13,981 bases of DNA from an uncultured Actinomycetes bacterium (lineage in GTDB: Bacteria > Actinomycetota > Actinomycetes > S36-B12), in the NCBI GenBank assembly GCA_905181745.1, contig CAJIYV010000021.1:1-13981 (forward strand). The letters are read 5' to 3'. Both the position numbers and the translations under genes were made by a program. This document shows, in pieces, positions 1 to 8,043 of this stretch (positions are counted from its first letter, which is position 1; the number at the start of each line of letters is the position of its first letter). The notes below the pieces were generated by a model, which was not told the DNA's origin, did not search any database, and worked only from the letters and a program-made list of their open reading frames with translations.

Positions 1-17
1 ATCATTGTTCTAATGAT
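1..17. repeat. Short AT-rich inverted repeat at window edge
   Basis: A perfect 6-base inverted repeat, ATCATT and AATGAT, is separated by five bases. It continues into an AT-rich stretch (AATGATTCTTATT). It could be an operator-like site or a weak hairpin for a gene lying outside the window. AATGAT-type half sites occur in Fur/Zur-family boxes, but the match here is only partial and the site is cut by the window edge, so no regulator is assigned. Confidence 0.25.
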
Positions 18-138
18 TCTTATTGCAGCTATCCACAAGGCAATAAAGTGCGAGCGCCCGCAAAATTAATCACTGACGCACTCTCGGCCTCCCCCTCCGG
101 TGACCGAATTCAACTTTCGTCGAATAGGTTCATGCTGA

Positions 139-158
139 CTCAATGGTCTGACATTGAG
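139..158 (-). terminator. Hairpin downstream of the lipoprotein gene, possible terminator
   Basis: CTCAATG and CATTGAG form a perfect 7-base stem around a 6-base loop, starting 37 bases after the stop codon of the minus-strand lipoprotein gene. It is the only clear hairpin between that stop and the window edge, so it may end the long minus-strand operon. No run of T follows on the minus strand, so it is not a canonical Rho-independent terminator, although hairpins without a T tract are often proposed as terminators in actinobacteria. Confidence 0.3.
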
Positions 159-194
159 ATCTCGCAACCCAGTTACATAAATGTGATTTCGGCG

Positions 195-719
195 CTAGGG
201 CTGATCGCACGTCAATTGATTACCCACGGCGTCGAGTACTCGTTGTGCGGAAGTAACTGCATCGCGCGCTGATAGCGCAGCGTCTGCCATGCCGAGTGCT
301 TGTGAAAGAGCGTTTTCAGCCTCTTGCGCTTCATTGAACTTGTTCAGTGCTTCATCTTTTGCCAGCAATGCGGCATCAAGATCCACCTGCAATTGTTGCT
401 GTTCGGTCGAATCGCCCTGAAGGGAAGAAACGAGGTCATTAAGTAGCGCAACCTGATTATCAAACTCCGTTTCAAAGGCAGTGGCCAGATCGGGATTCGC
501 AAGGAGGTCTACGACCGCCGTGGAAAGTGAGGCTTGCATTTGATCCAGAACGGCGCACGGGTCACCGACGTTTTCACCTGGCACCGGGCTCGCTGATTCG
601 GTCACCGTGGGCGTTATGGGCGTCATGGATGGACTCGATTCACTCTCCGATGAGCAAGCGGAAAGCGCGAAAGGAATGGTCAAGGCGACTGCAATAATAA
701 GTTGTGTGCGCACCTGCAC
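195..719 (-). CDS. Small putative lipoprotein with a helical body
   Basis: The 174-residue protein begins with a short basic tip (R4), a hydrophobic stretch and a lipobox L-S-A-C with the lipidated cysteine at residue 22, so it is probably exported and anchored to the outer face of the membrane. A Ser/Thr/Pro-rich linker (about residues 23-50) follows. The rest (about 56-168) is rich in Ala, Leu, Gln, Glu and Asp with heptad-like spacing, which suggests a coiled-coil or helical bundle. Cysteines at 55 and 171 flank this helical region and could form a disulfide. The start is GTG at 719. A second GTG two codons later is possible, and neither has a good Shine-Dalgarno sequence. It lies 27 bases after the DUF885 gene on the same strand and is probably the last gene of the operon. 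I recognise no family, and the function is unknown. Confidence 0.75.
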   Translation of the reverse strand: MQVRTQLIIAVALTIPFALSACSSESESSPSMTPITPTVTESASPVPGENVGDPCAVLDQMQASLSTAVVDLLANPDLATAFETEFDNQVALLNDLVSSLQGDSTEQQQLQVDLDAALLAKDEALNKFNEAQEAENALSQALGMADAALSARDAVTSAQRVLDAVGNQLTCDQP

Positions 720-746
720 ATTTAAACACGAAGCAAAACCCGTGGA

Positions 747-2369
747 TCACAGGCCAAGGAGTTGTCGAACGTGCCTGGGGGCGGGCGAACCAAATTGAAG
801 CATCAAGTCATGAATTTCTCTCCAGCTCCAATCCGGGTGCATGAGTCGCAGATCCTCGGCTAGCTGTCTCACTTCACGGTAACCAACAAAATAGGTGGGC
901 AGCTGACCTGCGGTAAGTAATGCGCGTCGCCACTTTCCAGCAGCCTCGCTTTCCTCTTGATACCCGCGCTTGATCATAAGTGACATTGCCTCCTCTTCGC
1001 TGATCTCTTGGGTATGAACACTGACGTCAAGAATCGCATTGATGGTCATGCGGGCTTGCATTTTCAGTTGCTGCAACCTAATAGCGAGCGCACTGGGCTT
1101 GGTCGGTTCGGGTGAATAGCCCTGTGAAATAAGGAGCTCCTCAACATACACAGCCCAGCCTTCGACAAAAGTGCCACTAAAACCAAAGCGTCTGGTCAGG
1201 CTCTGTTCGCTGCCGTGACTGGCTACTGCAAGTTGCAATACATGCCCCGGGATCGCTTCGTGAATGGTCAAGTCGTGGATTTGAACGCCGTTGTATTCCC
1301 GGAAGAAGCTTTCTTTACGCTCGGGCGCCCACTGCGCTGGTGTTGGCGCCACTGCAACAAATGTCGGGACGTGTGCATGCTCCAATGGTCCAGGCGCGTC
1401 GCAATAGGCAACCGCAATTCCCCGATGGATCTCCGGCATCTCGATTACTTCCACATCAATTTCGGGAACGGTAACCAAATTGCGCTCAATAGTAAAAGCC
1501 TTAGCGGCGGCCATGGCCGAGGCAACATGTGAAAGAACAGTTGCGTCGGTCACTGGCGCTTTCTCCGCAATCTGAGCAAGCGCACATGAGATGGGATCAT
1601 CATTTTCTTCAACTTCGATTTCGATTTCGGCCAAGTATTCCTGTGACACGTGAAGCATTTGCGAGTTAACTAGATCAAGGTGTTGGTGGGCAGCAACCAG
1701 TAACTCTTGAACGTTGCTTTCGGCGTCAAGTGAATGCCACAAAATTCCTGAGTAGATTTCAGGGCCCATTCGTGGTGATTTATTCGCGAATGGAAGTTGC
1801 TCTTTGAGCCACTCGACATGTTGATCAACTGATTCAATGATCTGCGATTGCATCTCAAGTGATTCAAGTAAAGCCCGCGTACCTGCAAGCTGCGCGATTG
1901 CAGTTTCGCAGTGAATTTCTGGCATCTCTTCGAGTGTATTTCGAGCTTGCTCAAGGAAGTTTGGAATCTTTTCGCATCGATCTGCAACATTCGCCATCCG
2001 CTCTTCGAGCGGTGCGAAATCACGCGAAAGCAATAAATGAATTGCGGTCCCGGGATTCCACAACATGGGATTCCACGTGTGCGCAGCGACCTGAGTGATG
2101 TCAAAGTAGGTACTGGTGAGAAACGCCCTGAGGATTTCCAAGTCAACAAGATCGGGTAACGCCAGCTCAACGTCATCTACTGCATCTAGCGCAGCGAGGT
2201 AGCCCTCAATTCGTCGCGCAAATTGTTCTTGTCCGTATTTGGTGAGATCGGGCAGTAGCGAGTCGAATGCATGCTCACCCAACCAGGTGGCGCCGACCGG
2301 GTCCATGTGGAATGAGTCCTCGATTACTTCACGAGCTATCCTTTCAAAATCTTGCTGCGCGCTACTCAT
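747..2369 (-). CDS. DUF885 family zincin-like metallopeptidase-type protein
   Basis: The 540-residue protein has the length and layout of DUF885 proteins, which are mostly helical and carry a gluzincin-like metal site. The visible signature is HEAIPGH at residues 370-376, followed about 27 residues later by FVEGWAVYVEEL (Glu403), the usual downstream glutamate ligand region. The C-terminal part (about 485-540, GQLPTYFVGYREV onward) is also typical of the family. No signal peptide or membrane segment is seen, so a cytoplasmic location is likely. Some family members are annotated as peptidases or carboxypeptidases, but the substrate cannot be told from sequence. The ATG at 2369 overlaps the last eight bases of mazG and is preceded by a strong AGGAGGTG at the right distance, which fixes the start and suggests translational coupling to mazG. 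Confidence 0.88.
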   Translation of the reverse strand: MSSAQQDFERIAREVIEDSFHMDPVGATWLGEHAFDSLLPDLTKYGQEQFARRIEGYLAALDAVDDVELALPDLVDLEILRAFLTSTYFDITQVAAHTWNPMLWNPGTAIHLLLSRDFAPLEERMANVADRCEKIPNFLEQARNTLEEMPEIHCETAIAQLAGTRALLESLEMQSQIIESVDQHVEWLKEQLPFANKSPRMGPEIYSGILWHSLDAESNVQELLVAAHQHLDLVNSQMLHVSQEYLAEIEIEVEENDDPISCALAQIAEKAPVTDATVLSHVASAMAAAKAFTIERNLVTVPEIDVEVIEMPEIHRGIAVAYCDAPGPLEHAHVPTFVAVAPTPAQWAPERKESFFREYNGVQIHDLTIHEAIPGHVLQLAVASHGSEQSLTRRFGFSGTFVEGWAVYVEELLISQGYSPEPTKPSALAIRLQQLKMQARMTINAILDVSVHTQEISEEEAMSLMIKRGYQEESEAAGKWRRALLTAGQLPTYFVGYREVRQLAEDLRLMHPDWSWREIHDLMLQFGSPAPRHVRQLLGL

Positions 2370-3009
2370 GTGCTCGCACCTCCTGTATTCGACGCAGCAC
2401 CGCTTTACGTACTGCGGCTTCAGTGTCTAAACCCCGTGAATGCGCCGAACTGACCAGGGCAAACAAGAAGTCGCCCAGTTGTTCCTCCGTGCTGACTCGT
2501 TCAAGTAGATGGTCAGCTTCATCCAGGTATTTCGGTTCGGGTACGCCAACTGATTGGGCTCTTGCGATGAGTTTTTCCGCCCGCATGAGGGCTGGGAGCG
2601 TTGCTGGAATTCCGTCAGTGACAGAATCACGTTTCTTTTCTCGAGTTTTGCGCTCGTGCCAAGTCAGTTCAACGGCGTTGGCGGTGTCAAGTTTCTCACT
2701 ACCAAATACATGTGGGTGCCTCTTGATCAGCTTTTGAGATATCCCGTCAATCACGGCATCAATGTCCCAGCCACCCGGTTGCTCCTGGGCGATGCGTGCG
2801 TGAAATACCACTTGAAGGAGTAGATCACCGAGTTCCTCACGCATTGCCGCACTGTCATTAGCGTCGATCGCTTCGACGCTTTCATAGGCCTCTTCGATTA
2901 AGTACTCAACCAGACTCTGATGGGTTTGCTCCGCATCCCAGGGGCAACCGTTGGGTGACCTCAATCGATCAAGGATCGCCACCAATTCGGTGAAGTGGCT
3001 TCCCTGCAT
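2362..3009 (-). CDS. mazG: Nucleoside triphosphate pyrophosphohydrolase MazG
   Basis: This is a cytoplasmic all-alpha NTP pyrophosphatase that hydrolyses (d)NTPs to the monophosphate and pyrophosphate, removing aberrant nucleotides. The first MazG domain is intact: NGCPWDAEQTH at 20-30, the metal-binding EEAYE at 39-43 and EELGD at 58-62, followed by RHPHVFG at 97-103. A second, shorter MazG-like segment near 168-205 keeps an EEQLGD core (175-180). At 215 residues it is shorter than E. coli MazG (about 263) but has the normal order of parts. It starts with ATG three bases after the stop of the SurA-N-like lipoprotein gene and overlaps the DUF885 start by eight bases, so it sits within an operon. 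The mfd-to-mazG order is standard for actinobacteria. Confidence 0.95.
   Translation of the reverse strand: MQGSHFTELVAILDRLRSPNGCPWDAEQTHQSLVEYLIEEAYESVEAIDANDSAAMREELGDLLLQVVFHARIAQEQPGGWDIDAVIDGISQKLIKRHPHVFGSEKLDTANAVELTWHERKTREKKRDSVTDGIPATLPALMRAEKLIARAQSVGVPEPKYLDEADHLLERVSTEEQLGDFLFALVSSAHSRGLDTEAAVRKAVLRRIQEVRAHE
2377..2384 (-). promoter_or_regulatory. Strong ribosome binding site of the DUF885 gene, inside mazG
   Basis: AGGAGGTG lies seven bases upstream of the ATG at 2369 and is embedded in the 3' end of mazG. It is the strongest Shine-Dalgarno sequence in this part of the operon and settles the DUF885 start despite the overlap. Confidence 0.8.
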
Positions 3010-3012
3010 GTG

Positions 3013-3651
3013 CTATTCCGAGCCGAGATCGACGCTTTGCGGTTCCGACAGCGAATTAGCCGATGGGCCTACTGAGAGATTCTCGGGATCCCAAGTGCCA
3101 AAGCGTGGCGCGACCTCGGTTCCAAGCTCTGAGCTTAGTTCGGAAATAGCAATAAATACCTCCGCGCTTTTGGCATCCGCATCACCCGAAGGAGACAGAA
3201 TATCGCCTAACTTGGCGACCTGAAGATTGACGCTAATAATTGAGTCAACCTCCCCGGGTGAAATGCCTTGCTCGCCAATTGACGCTTCAAAGGCTTCTTG
3301 GCCACCCGCTTGAGCGACGTATTGCAGACGAAGGTCGTCGATCTCTCCTTGAGCAACGGTGATCTTCTCCCGATCCGACAATTCGTTGACCAATATTCCA
3401 GTGATGAGTTGATTAAGAGTGCTCACAATAAGTTCATTGGATGAATCCATTGAGGAAAGGCCCTGCAGGTCGAGAGTGTCCTGAACCTCGGTGTCAAGCT
3501 CTGATTCACTGATCCGCTGATCCCCCACTACGGCCGCCGCACCCGCTGTTTGCGAACTACATCCGCTGAGTCCAAGACTTATCGAAAGCAGACCGATTCC
3601 GGCGATCACAGCGAGGCGTTGGCGGGTGGGCTTGGCGTTCATAAGTGACAC
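3013..3651 (-). CDS. SurA N-terminal-like lipoprotein (foldase type, no PPIase domain)
   Basis: The 212-residue protein has a basic N-terminus, a hydrophobic segment and a lipobox L-S-G-C with Cys31, so it should be lipidated and face outward. Residues 38-150 (AAVVGDQRISESELDTEV onward) have the pattern of the chaperone-like N-terminal domain of SurA/PrsA proteins. No parvulin peptidyl-prolyl isomerase domain follows. The tail around 181-200 (APRFGTWDPENLSVGPSANS) resembles that of similar lipoproteins found beside mazG in actinobacteria. The role is probably in folding or handling secreted proteins, inferred from the family. I take the GTG at 3651 as start because GGAG lies five bases upstream; an ATG three codons later at 3642 is the alternative. 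It is 15 bases after mfd and 3 bases before mazG. Confidence 0.8.
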   Translation of the reverse strand: MSLMNAKPTRQRLAVIAGIGLLSISLGLSGCSSQTAGAAAVVGDQRISESELDTEVQDTLDLQGLSSMDSSNELIVSTLNQLITGILVNELSDREKITVAQGEIDDLRLQYVAQAGGQEAFEASIGEQGISPGEVDSIISVNLQVAKLGDILSPSGDADAKSAEVFIAISELSSELGTEVAPRFGTWDPENLSVGPSANSLSEPQSVDLGSE

Positions 3652-3666
3652 AGGTTCTCCGGATCT

Positions 3667-6600
3667 TCAAGGGTTGGAAAATAAGACGGTAAACAGTTCG
3701 TGGAGCCATTCTAGGAGCTGGGTATCTCGCAGTTCAGGTGCACCAATACCAGTGCCGGAAGTGGGCTTGGGGACCAGAAGAATGCTCGTTGCCCCTTTGA
3801 TCGTGCTGCCTGGGTATACGCGCGCAACCCTCATGGCACGGGACTCAGGAAGCACTACAGGAGAAAGGCGGATTGCCTTGCCTGTGGCAATAACTTCTTG
3901 AACTCCAGCAGATTTAGCCGCAACCCGAAAACGGGCGACCCCGATCAACGCCTCCAGTTCACCCGGCATGGCGCCGTACCGGTCAATGAGTTCTGCGGCG
4001 ACTTCATCTACTGACTGGTCGCTGCTTGCATCTGCTAAACGCTTATAGGCTTCAAGCCGCAGTCGCTCCTGGGGGACGTATCCGGTTGGGATGCTCGCAT
4101 TAATGGGCAACTCAACGCGGACCTCATTGACCTCTTTAGCTGGCTCATTCTTGTATTCGGAGAGAGCTTCACCCACCAACCGTAAATACAGGTCAAAGCC
4201 AACATCTGCAATATGGCCACTTTGTTCGCCACCTAGCATGTTGCCGGCACCGCGAATTTCAAGATCTTTGAGAGCGATCTGCATTCCCGAACCAAGATCG
4301 GTTCGTTGGGCAATGGTTGCTAACCGCTCGTGGGCCGTTTCTGTGAGCGGCTTATTTGGGTCATAGAGAAAATAGGAGTAAGCACGTTCGCGACCGCGGC
4401 CCACCCGACCTCGCAGTTGGTGCATTTGTGAAAGTCCGAATTTGTCTGCCCGATCAACAATCAATGTATTGGCGTTGGGAATATCAATTCCCGATTCAAC
4501 GATCGTGGTACAGACGAGTACGTCGATTTCTTTCTCCCAAAATTGAACAATCACTTGCTCAAGGGAACCTTCGTCCATTTGCCCGTGGGCAACTGCGATG
4601 CGAGCTTCGGGGACTAGTGTCCTGATTCTTGCGGCAACCCGATCGATTGATTCAACCCGGTTATGAATGAAAAATGTTTGTCCATCACGCAAAAGCTCAC
4701 GATGAATTGCGGCGGCGATTTGCTTCTCGTCGTAGGGACCCACGAAAGTCAATACCGGATGGCGCTCTTCCGGCGGAGTCTGGATGACCGACATTTCCCT
4801 GATGCCCGTAACAGCCATTTCTAGGGTTCGAGGGATTGGAGTTGCACTCATGGCAAGAACGTCAACATTGGTGCGAAGCGCTTTTAGGTGCTCCTTGTGC
4901 TCCACGCCAAATCTTTGTTCCTCGTCGACAATCACCAGACCTAGGTCCTTGAATTTCACCGAGCGCGTGAGCAATCGGTGTGTTCCAATCACGATGTCTA
5001 CGGTTCCTTGGGCTAATCCTTCGAGGATTTCTTTCACCTGAGAGTTCGGTGTGAATCGCGAAAGTGCAGCCACTTTTACTGGGAATGCGCTGTATCTTTC
5101 TGAGAAAGTTGTGAAGTGCTGTTGCACGAGCAGGGTCGTGGGAACGAGCACGGCAACTTGCTTTCCATCCTGTACTGCTTTGAATGCTGCCCGAATAGCG
5201 ATCTCAGTTTTTCCAAACCCTACATCGCCACATACCAACCGGTCCATGGGAATTTGCCGCTCCATGTCCCGCTTGACTTCGTCGATCGTGCTGAGCTGGT
5301 CGGGCGTCTCGACGTAGGGGAACGCGTCCTCCAGCTCGCCCTGCCAGGGAGTATCTGCCCCAAACGAGTAGCCCTTAGATGCTTGCCGTGCCGCATACAG
5401 TCGAATCAGTTCACCGGCGATTTCTTTGACCGCTTTGCGCGCCCGACCTTTAGCCTTCTGCCAATCGGCACCACCAAGCCGGTGCACGCTGGGCGCTTCC
5501 CCACCGACATAACGAGTAATCAAATCAAGCTGGTCCATGGGTACAAAAAGGCGATCTGCTGGTTGCCCGCGCTTACTTGGGGCATATTCAATAATCAGAT
5601 ACTCGCGTTCGGCTCCCCCAATCGTTCGCGTGATCATTTCGACATAGCGTCCAACACCATGATGTTCGTGAACAATGTAGTCACCGGAGTTAAGTGTGAG
5701 CGGATCAATTGCACCGCGTCGCCGGCTCGGCATTTTCCTAAGGTCTTTTAACACCGACTTTGCACCCATCAGATCTGACTCACTAAAGACCCAAAGTTGT
5801 GAATTAACCAGGTGAAAACCGCGATCTACGTGAGCCGTGATCAATTGCGCAACTTTTGGTATTGCCGGAATTGCGACCGACTCTGACTTCACCGCACTTA
5901 TTCCCTGGCTATCAAATTCCTCAGCGATTCGATCTATCGAGCCGTGGCCCTCTGCGGTGATAACTACCGTTGAACCGACCCCGAGGGCGCGCGCTATGTC
6001 CCTACCGGCAAGTTCGGCATTCCCGTGATAGTTATTGTTTTCGCTGGCGTTCAACGTGATTACGGTGTCATCACGCTCACGTGGCAATTGAGTGAGATTC
6101 CACACCGATCCATTTCGATGACGGACCTCGCGAACGACTTCTGACATGGTTGTGAACATGGAGCCGGAAAGGTCAATCGGTGAAGCTCCCCCGACAGCCG
6201 CACTATGCCAACCTGCGGTCAGGAACTCTTCCGCGGTTTTAACAACATCCAGTGCCCGAGAATTTATTCGCTCGGGCTCAACCAGAATTAGCGATGACTC
6301 CGGCGGTAAAAGTTCATGTAAGGGGCTCATCTTGCCGGCAAGTGCCGAGGAGAGCGACTCCATCCCTTCAACAGATTGGCCGTTCGCAATGTATTCACAC
6401 ATTGCGGCGACTTCAACATGTGCCGCTCCAAGTAGCCGGGCTTTCTCTTTGACTTCTTCGGTGAGAAGCAGTTCCCGAACCGGTGGCGCCCAGAGTCCAT
6501 GTTCAGCATCTTCTAGTGAGCGCTGATCCACTACTGCGAAATAGCGGATTTCTTCCACGTCGTCGCCCCAGAACTCAACTCGGATTGGGTGCTCCTGCGT

Positions 6601-7194
6601 TGGCGGGAAAATATCAAGGATGCCACCACGCACCGCAATTTGTCCACGTCGGTCAACTAGGTCTACGCGCTCGTAACCCAAAGCCACAAGCCTGCTCACC
6701 GTCTCCGTGAGTGATGCTTGATCACCGATCTTTAGTTCGACCGGTTTCTGATCCCCAAGATCGGCAACGATTGGTTGCAATGCTGCGCGCACGGATGTGA
6801 TCAGTACCGTGATGGGTGGGGCGTGGACACTCCCAGTAATTGGGTGCGCGAGCCGACGCAGGACTGCCATGCGCCTTCCCACTGTGTCAGCTGAGGGCGA
6901 GAGCCGCTCGTGCGGAAGTGTCTCCCAACTCGGGAATACTTCAATGCCTTCATCCGGTAGATAGGCGCTCAGATCCGCGGCTAGTTCTTCTGCTGCACGA
7001 CCAGTGGTGGTCAAAATTAACACGACGCCTGATTCCTGCGATTGCCTAATCTGTGCAATTGCAAGTGGGTAAATTACCGCGGGTCCAACGAGATCTACCG
7101 TGCTGGCGATCTGGGCCTGTTCGGAAATTGAAACAAATGCTGGATCTGACCTGACCAATTCAAGAAGCCCGGCCAGCTGTTGTGTATCGCTCAC
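3667..7194 (-). CDS. mfd: Transcription-repair coupling factor Mfd
   Basis: Mfd is the ATP-driven translocase that removes RNA polymerase stalled at DNA lesions and recruits UvrA for strand-specific nucleotide excision repair. The 1175 residues cover all expected parts. The UvrB-like N-terminal region includes RRGQIAVRGGILDIFPP at about 182-198. The CarD-like RNA polymerase interaction domain spans about 500-570 (GDYIVHEHHGVGRY). The RecG-like helicase has Walker A GDVGFGKT at 656-663, the Walker B box DEEQ at 757-760 and SATPIPRT at 783-790. The second motor domain has QLRGRVGRG near 926-934, with the TRG-type motif after it, and the C-terminal regulatory domain follows. The start is GTG, whose first four bases GTGA overlap the stop codon of the upstream phosphatase gene, so the two are probably translationally coupled. 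The gene looks intact. Confidence 0.98.
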   Translation of the reverse strand: MSDTQQLAGLLELVRSDPAFVSISEQAQIASTVDLVGPAVIYPLAIAQIRQSQESGVVLILTTTGRAAEELAADLSAYLPDEGIEVFPSWETLPHERLSPSADTVGRRMAVLRRLAHPITGSVHAPPITVLITSVRAALQPIVADLGDQKPVELKIGDQASLTETVSRLVALGYERVDLVDRRGQIAVRGGILDIFPPTQEHPIRVEFWGDDVEEIRYFAVVDQRSLEDAEHGLWAPPVRELLLTEEVKEKARLLGAAHVEVAAMCEYIANGQSVEGMESLSSALAGKMSPLHELLPPESSLILVEPERINSRALDVVKTAEEFLTAGWHSAAVGGASPIDLSGSMFTTMSEVVREVRHRNGSVWNLTQLPRERDDTVITLNASENNNYHGNAELAGRDIARALGVGSTVVITAEGHGSIDRIAEEFDSQGISAVKSESVAIPAIPKVAQLITAHVDRGFHLVNSQLWVFSESDLMGAKSVLKDLRKMPSRRRGAIDPLTLNSGDYIVHEHHGVGRYVEMITRTIGGAEREYLIIEYAPSKRGQPADRLFVPMDQLDLITRYVGGEAPSVHRLGGADWQKAKGRARKAVKEIAGELIRLYAARQASKGYSFGADTPWQGELEDAFPYVETPDQLSTIDEVKRDMERQIPMDRLVCGDVGFGKTEIAIRAAFKAVQDGKQVAVLVPTTLLVQQHFTTFSERYSAFPVKVAALSRFTPNSQVKEILEGLAQGTVDIVIGTHRLLTRSVKFKDLGLVIVDEEQRFGVEHKEHLKALRTNVDVLAMSATPIPRTLEMAVTGIREMSVIQTPPEERHPVLTFVGPYDEKQIAAAIHRELLRDGQTFFIHNRVESIDRVAARIRTLVPEARIAVAHGQMDEGSLEQVIVQFWEKEIDVLVCTTIVESGIDIPNANTLIVDRADKFGLSQMHQLRGRVGRGRERAYSYFLYDPNKPLTETAHERLATIAQRTDLGSGMQIALKDLEIRGAGNMLGGEQSGHIADVGFDLYLRLVGEALSEYKNEPAKEVNEVRVELPINASIPTGYVPQERLRLEAYKRLADASSDQSVDEVAAELIDRYGAMPGELEALIGVARFRVAAKSAGVQEVIATGKAIRLSPVVLPESRAMRVARVYPGSTIKGATSILLVPKPTSGTGIGAPELRDTQLLEWLHELFTVLFSNP
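7191..7194 (-). other. GTGA stop/start overlap between cysQ and mfd
   Basis: The four bases GTGA contain the mfd GTG start and the cysQ TGA stop in different frames. Only a poor GGGAG precedes it, very close to the start, so re-initiation by ribosomes finishing cysQ is the likely route to Mfd synthesis. Confidence 0.7.
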
Positions 7195-8030
7195 GCTCCC
7201 TGGGTTTCTTTTATAGCCAGCAGAACATGCGGATACAGATCTGTTCGGGAGACAACGAGATCACTGACATAAGGGGGCATGTGATTGAAAGTTATTGGCG
7301 CACCATCCATGTGTGATGCGATCAGCCCGTAGTGCTGCGCAACAATGTACGGGGCTGCGACATCCCACTCGTAAAAGCCAGTGTTGTGCAAATAAATGTC
7401 TGCGCGTCCACACAAAATCTCATTTACTTTTGCGCCCACAGAGCCAACGTCAACGATTTCAACCTTACTGTGAGGAATCTCTGCTTCTGTCAGGAGCTCG
7501 CCGAGTCTTGTGACGATTTCCTTCAACGTTGCCGGTGGGCGGGAACGAGATGCGACAACCCGGATCACCGAGTCCTTCGAGGTTGCGATCTTGACAGCAT
7601 CGAGGACGCTTCGTGTAATGCCTTGGTCGGGGAGATCCACAGTCCCAGCACTGAGCTTTCCGGCTTTTGCATTCCATAAAGCAATGTGAACTCCAAAATC
7701 TTTGCGACCCTGCCCATACTCCCAGGTACCGTCTAGTGGATCAACGATCCACACTCGATCTGAGACCAGTCGGGCCGCATCGTCTTTACCTTCTTCACTA
7801 AGAATTGCGTCAAGCGGACGGGCGGCTGAGAGTTTATCCATAATGAAAAGGTGCGCCGCACGATCGGCTTGGTCGCGAAGTTGATCACTCACAGCCTTGT
7901 CCATTGAATCCACCGGGTGGGTGCGGAAAAACTCTTTGCGCAGCGCCATAAGCAGCACACCGGCCTGCTGGGCGACAGTGCGCGAAAGCTCAGCATCACC
8001 GAGTTGGGTCAAATCTTCGGTTGGGTTCAT
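7191..8030 (-). CDS. cysQ: Inositol-monophosphatase family enzyme, CysQ type (3'(2'),5'-bisphosphate nucleotidase)
   Basis: The 279-residue protein belongs to the Mg-dependent, Li-sensitive sugar phosphatase superfamily. Metal-site motifs are complete: LSEE at 77-80, WIVDPLDGT at 94-102 (Asp97, Asp100) and EWDVAAP at 221-227 (Asp223). The layout, including GRKDFGVHIALW after the DPLDGT box, DIYLHNTGFYEWD and a final PPYVSDLVVSR segment, closely resembles mycobacterial CysQ, which converts 3'-phosphoadenosine 5'-phosphate to AMP and helps control sulfate assimilation. Activity on inositol or fructose-1,6-bisphosphate cannot be excluded. The ATG start lies 13 bases after pth and has only a weak AGGCGA upstream. 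The stop overlaps the mfd start by four bases. Its position between pth and mfd is less common than direct pth-mfd adjacency. Confidence 0.87.
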   Translation of the reverse strand: MNPTEDLTQLGDAELSRTVAQQAGVLLMALRKEFFRTHPVDSMDKAVSDQLRDQADRAAHLFIMDKLSAARPLDAILSEEGKDDAARLVSDRVWIVDPLDGTWEYGQGRKDFGVHIALWNAKAGKLSAGTVDLPDQGITRSVLDAVKIATSKDSVIRVVASRSRPPATLKEIVTRLGELLTEAEIPHSKVEIVDVGSVGAKVNEILCGRADIYLHNTGFYEWDVAAPYIVAQHYGLIASHMDGAPITFNHMPPYVSDLVVSRTDLYPHVLLAIKETQGA

Positions 8031-8043
8031 ATGTACAAATCGC

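Noticed and set aside
48..272. Plus-strand 74-codon frame at the window start
   Set aside because: It overlaps the end of the well-supported lipoprotein gene, uses a GTG start without a ribosome binding site and shows no family-like sequence.
370..376. (Residue numbers of the DUF885 protein.) Apparent loss of a histidine in HEAIPGHVLQ compared with the HEAxPGHHLQ form
   Set aside because: Other family members as I know them vary at this position (for example Tyr or Phe), while the HE and GH residues and the downstream Glu are kept, so inactivation is not supported.
1670..2176. 168-codon minus-strand frame within the DUF885 gene
   Set aside because: It runs in a different frame over a region where the DUF885 frame is continuous and family-like.
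5116..5751. 211-codon plus-strand frame inside mfd
   Set aside because: It lies wholly antisense to intact mfd motifs; its composition is that of a reverse-strand shadow and no domain is recognisable.
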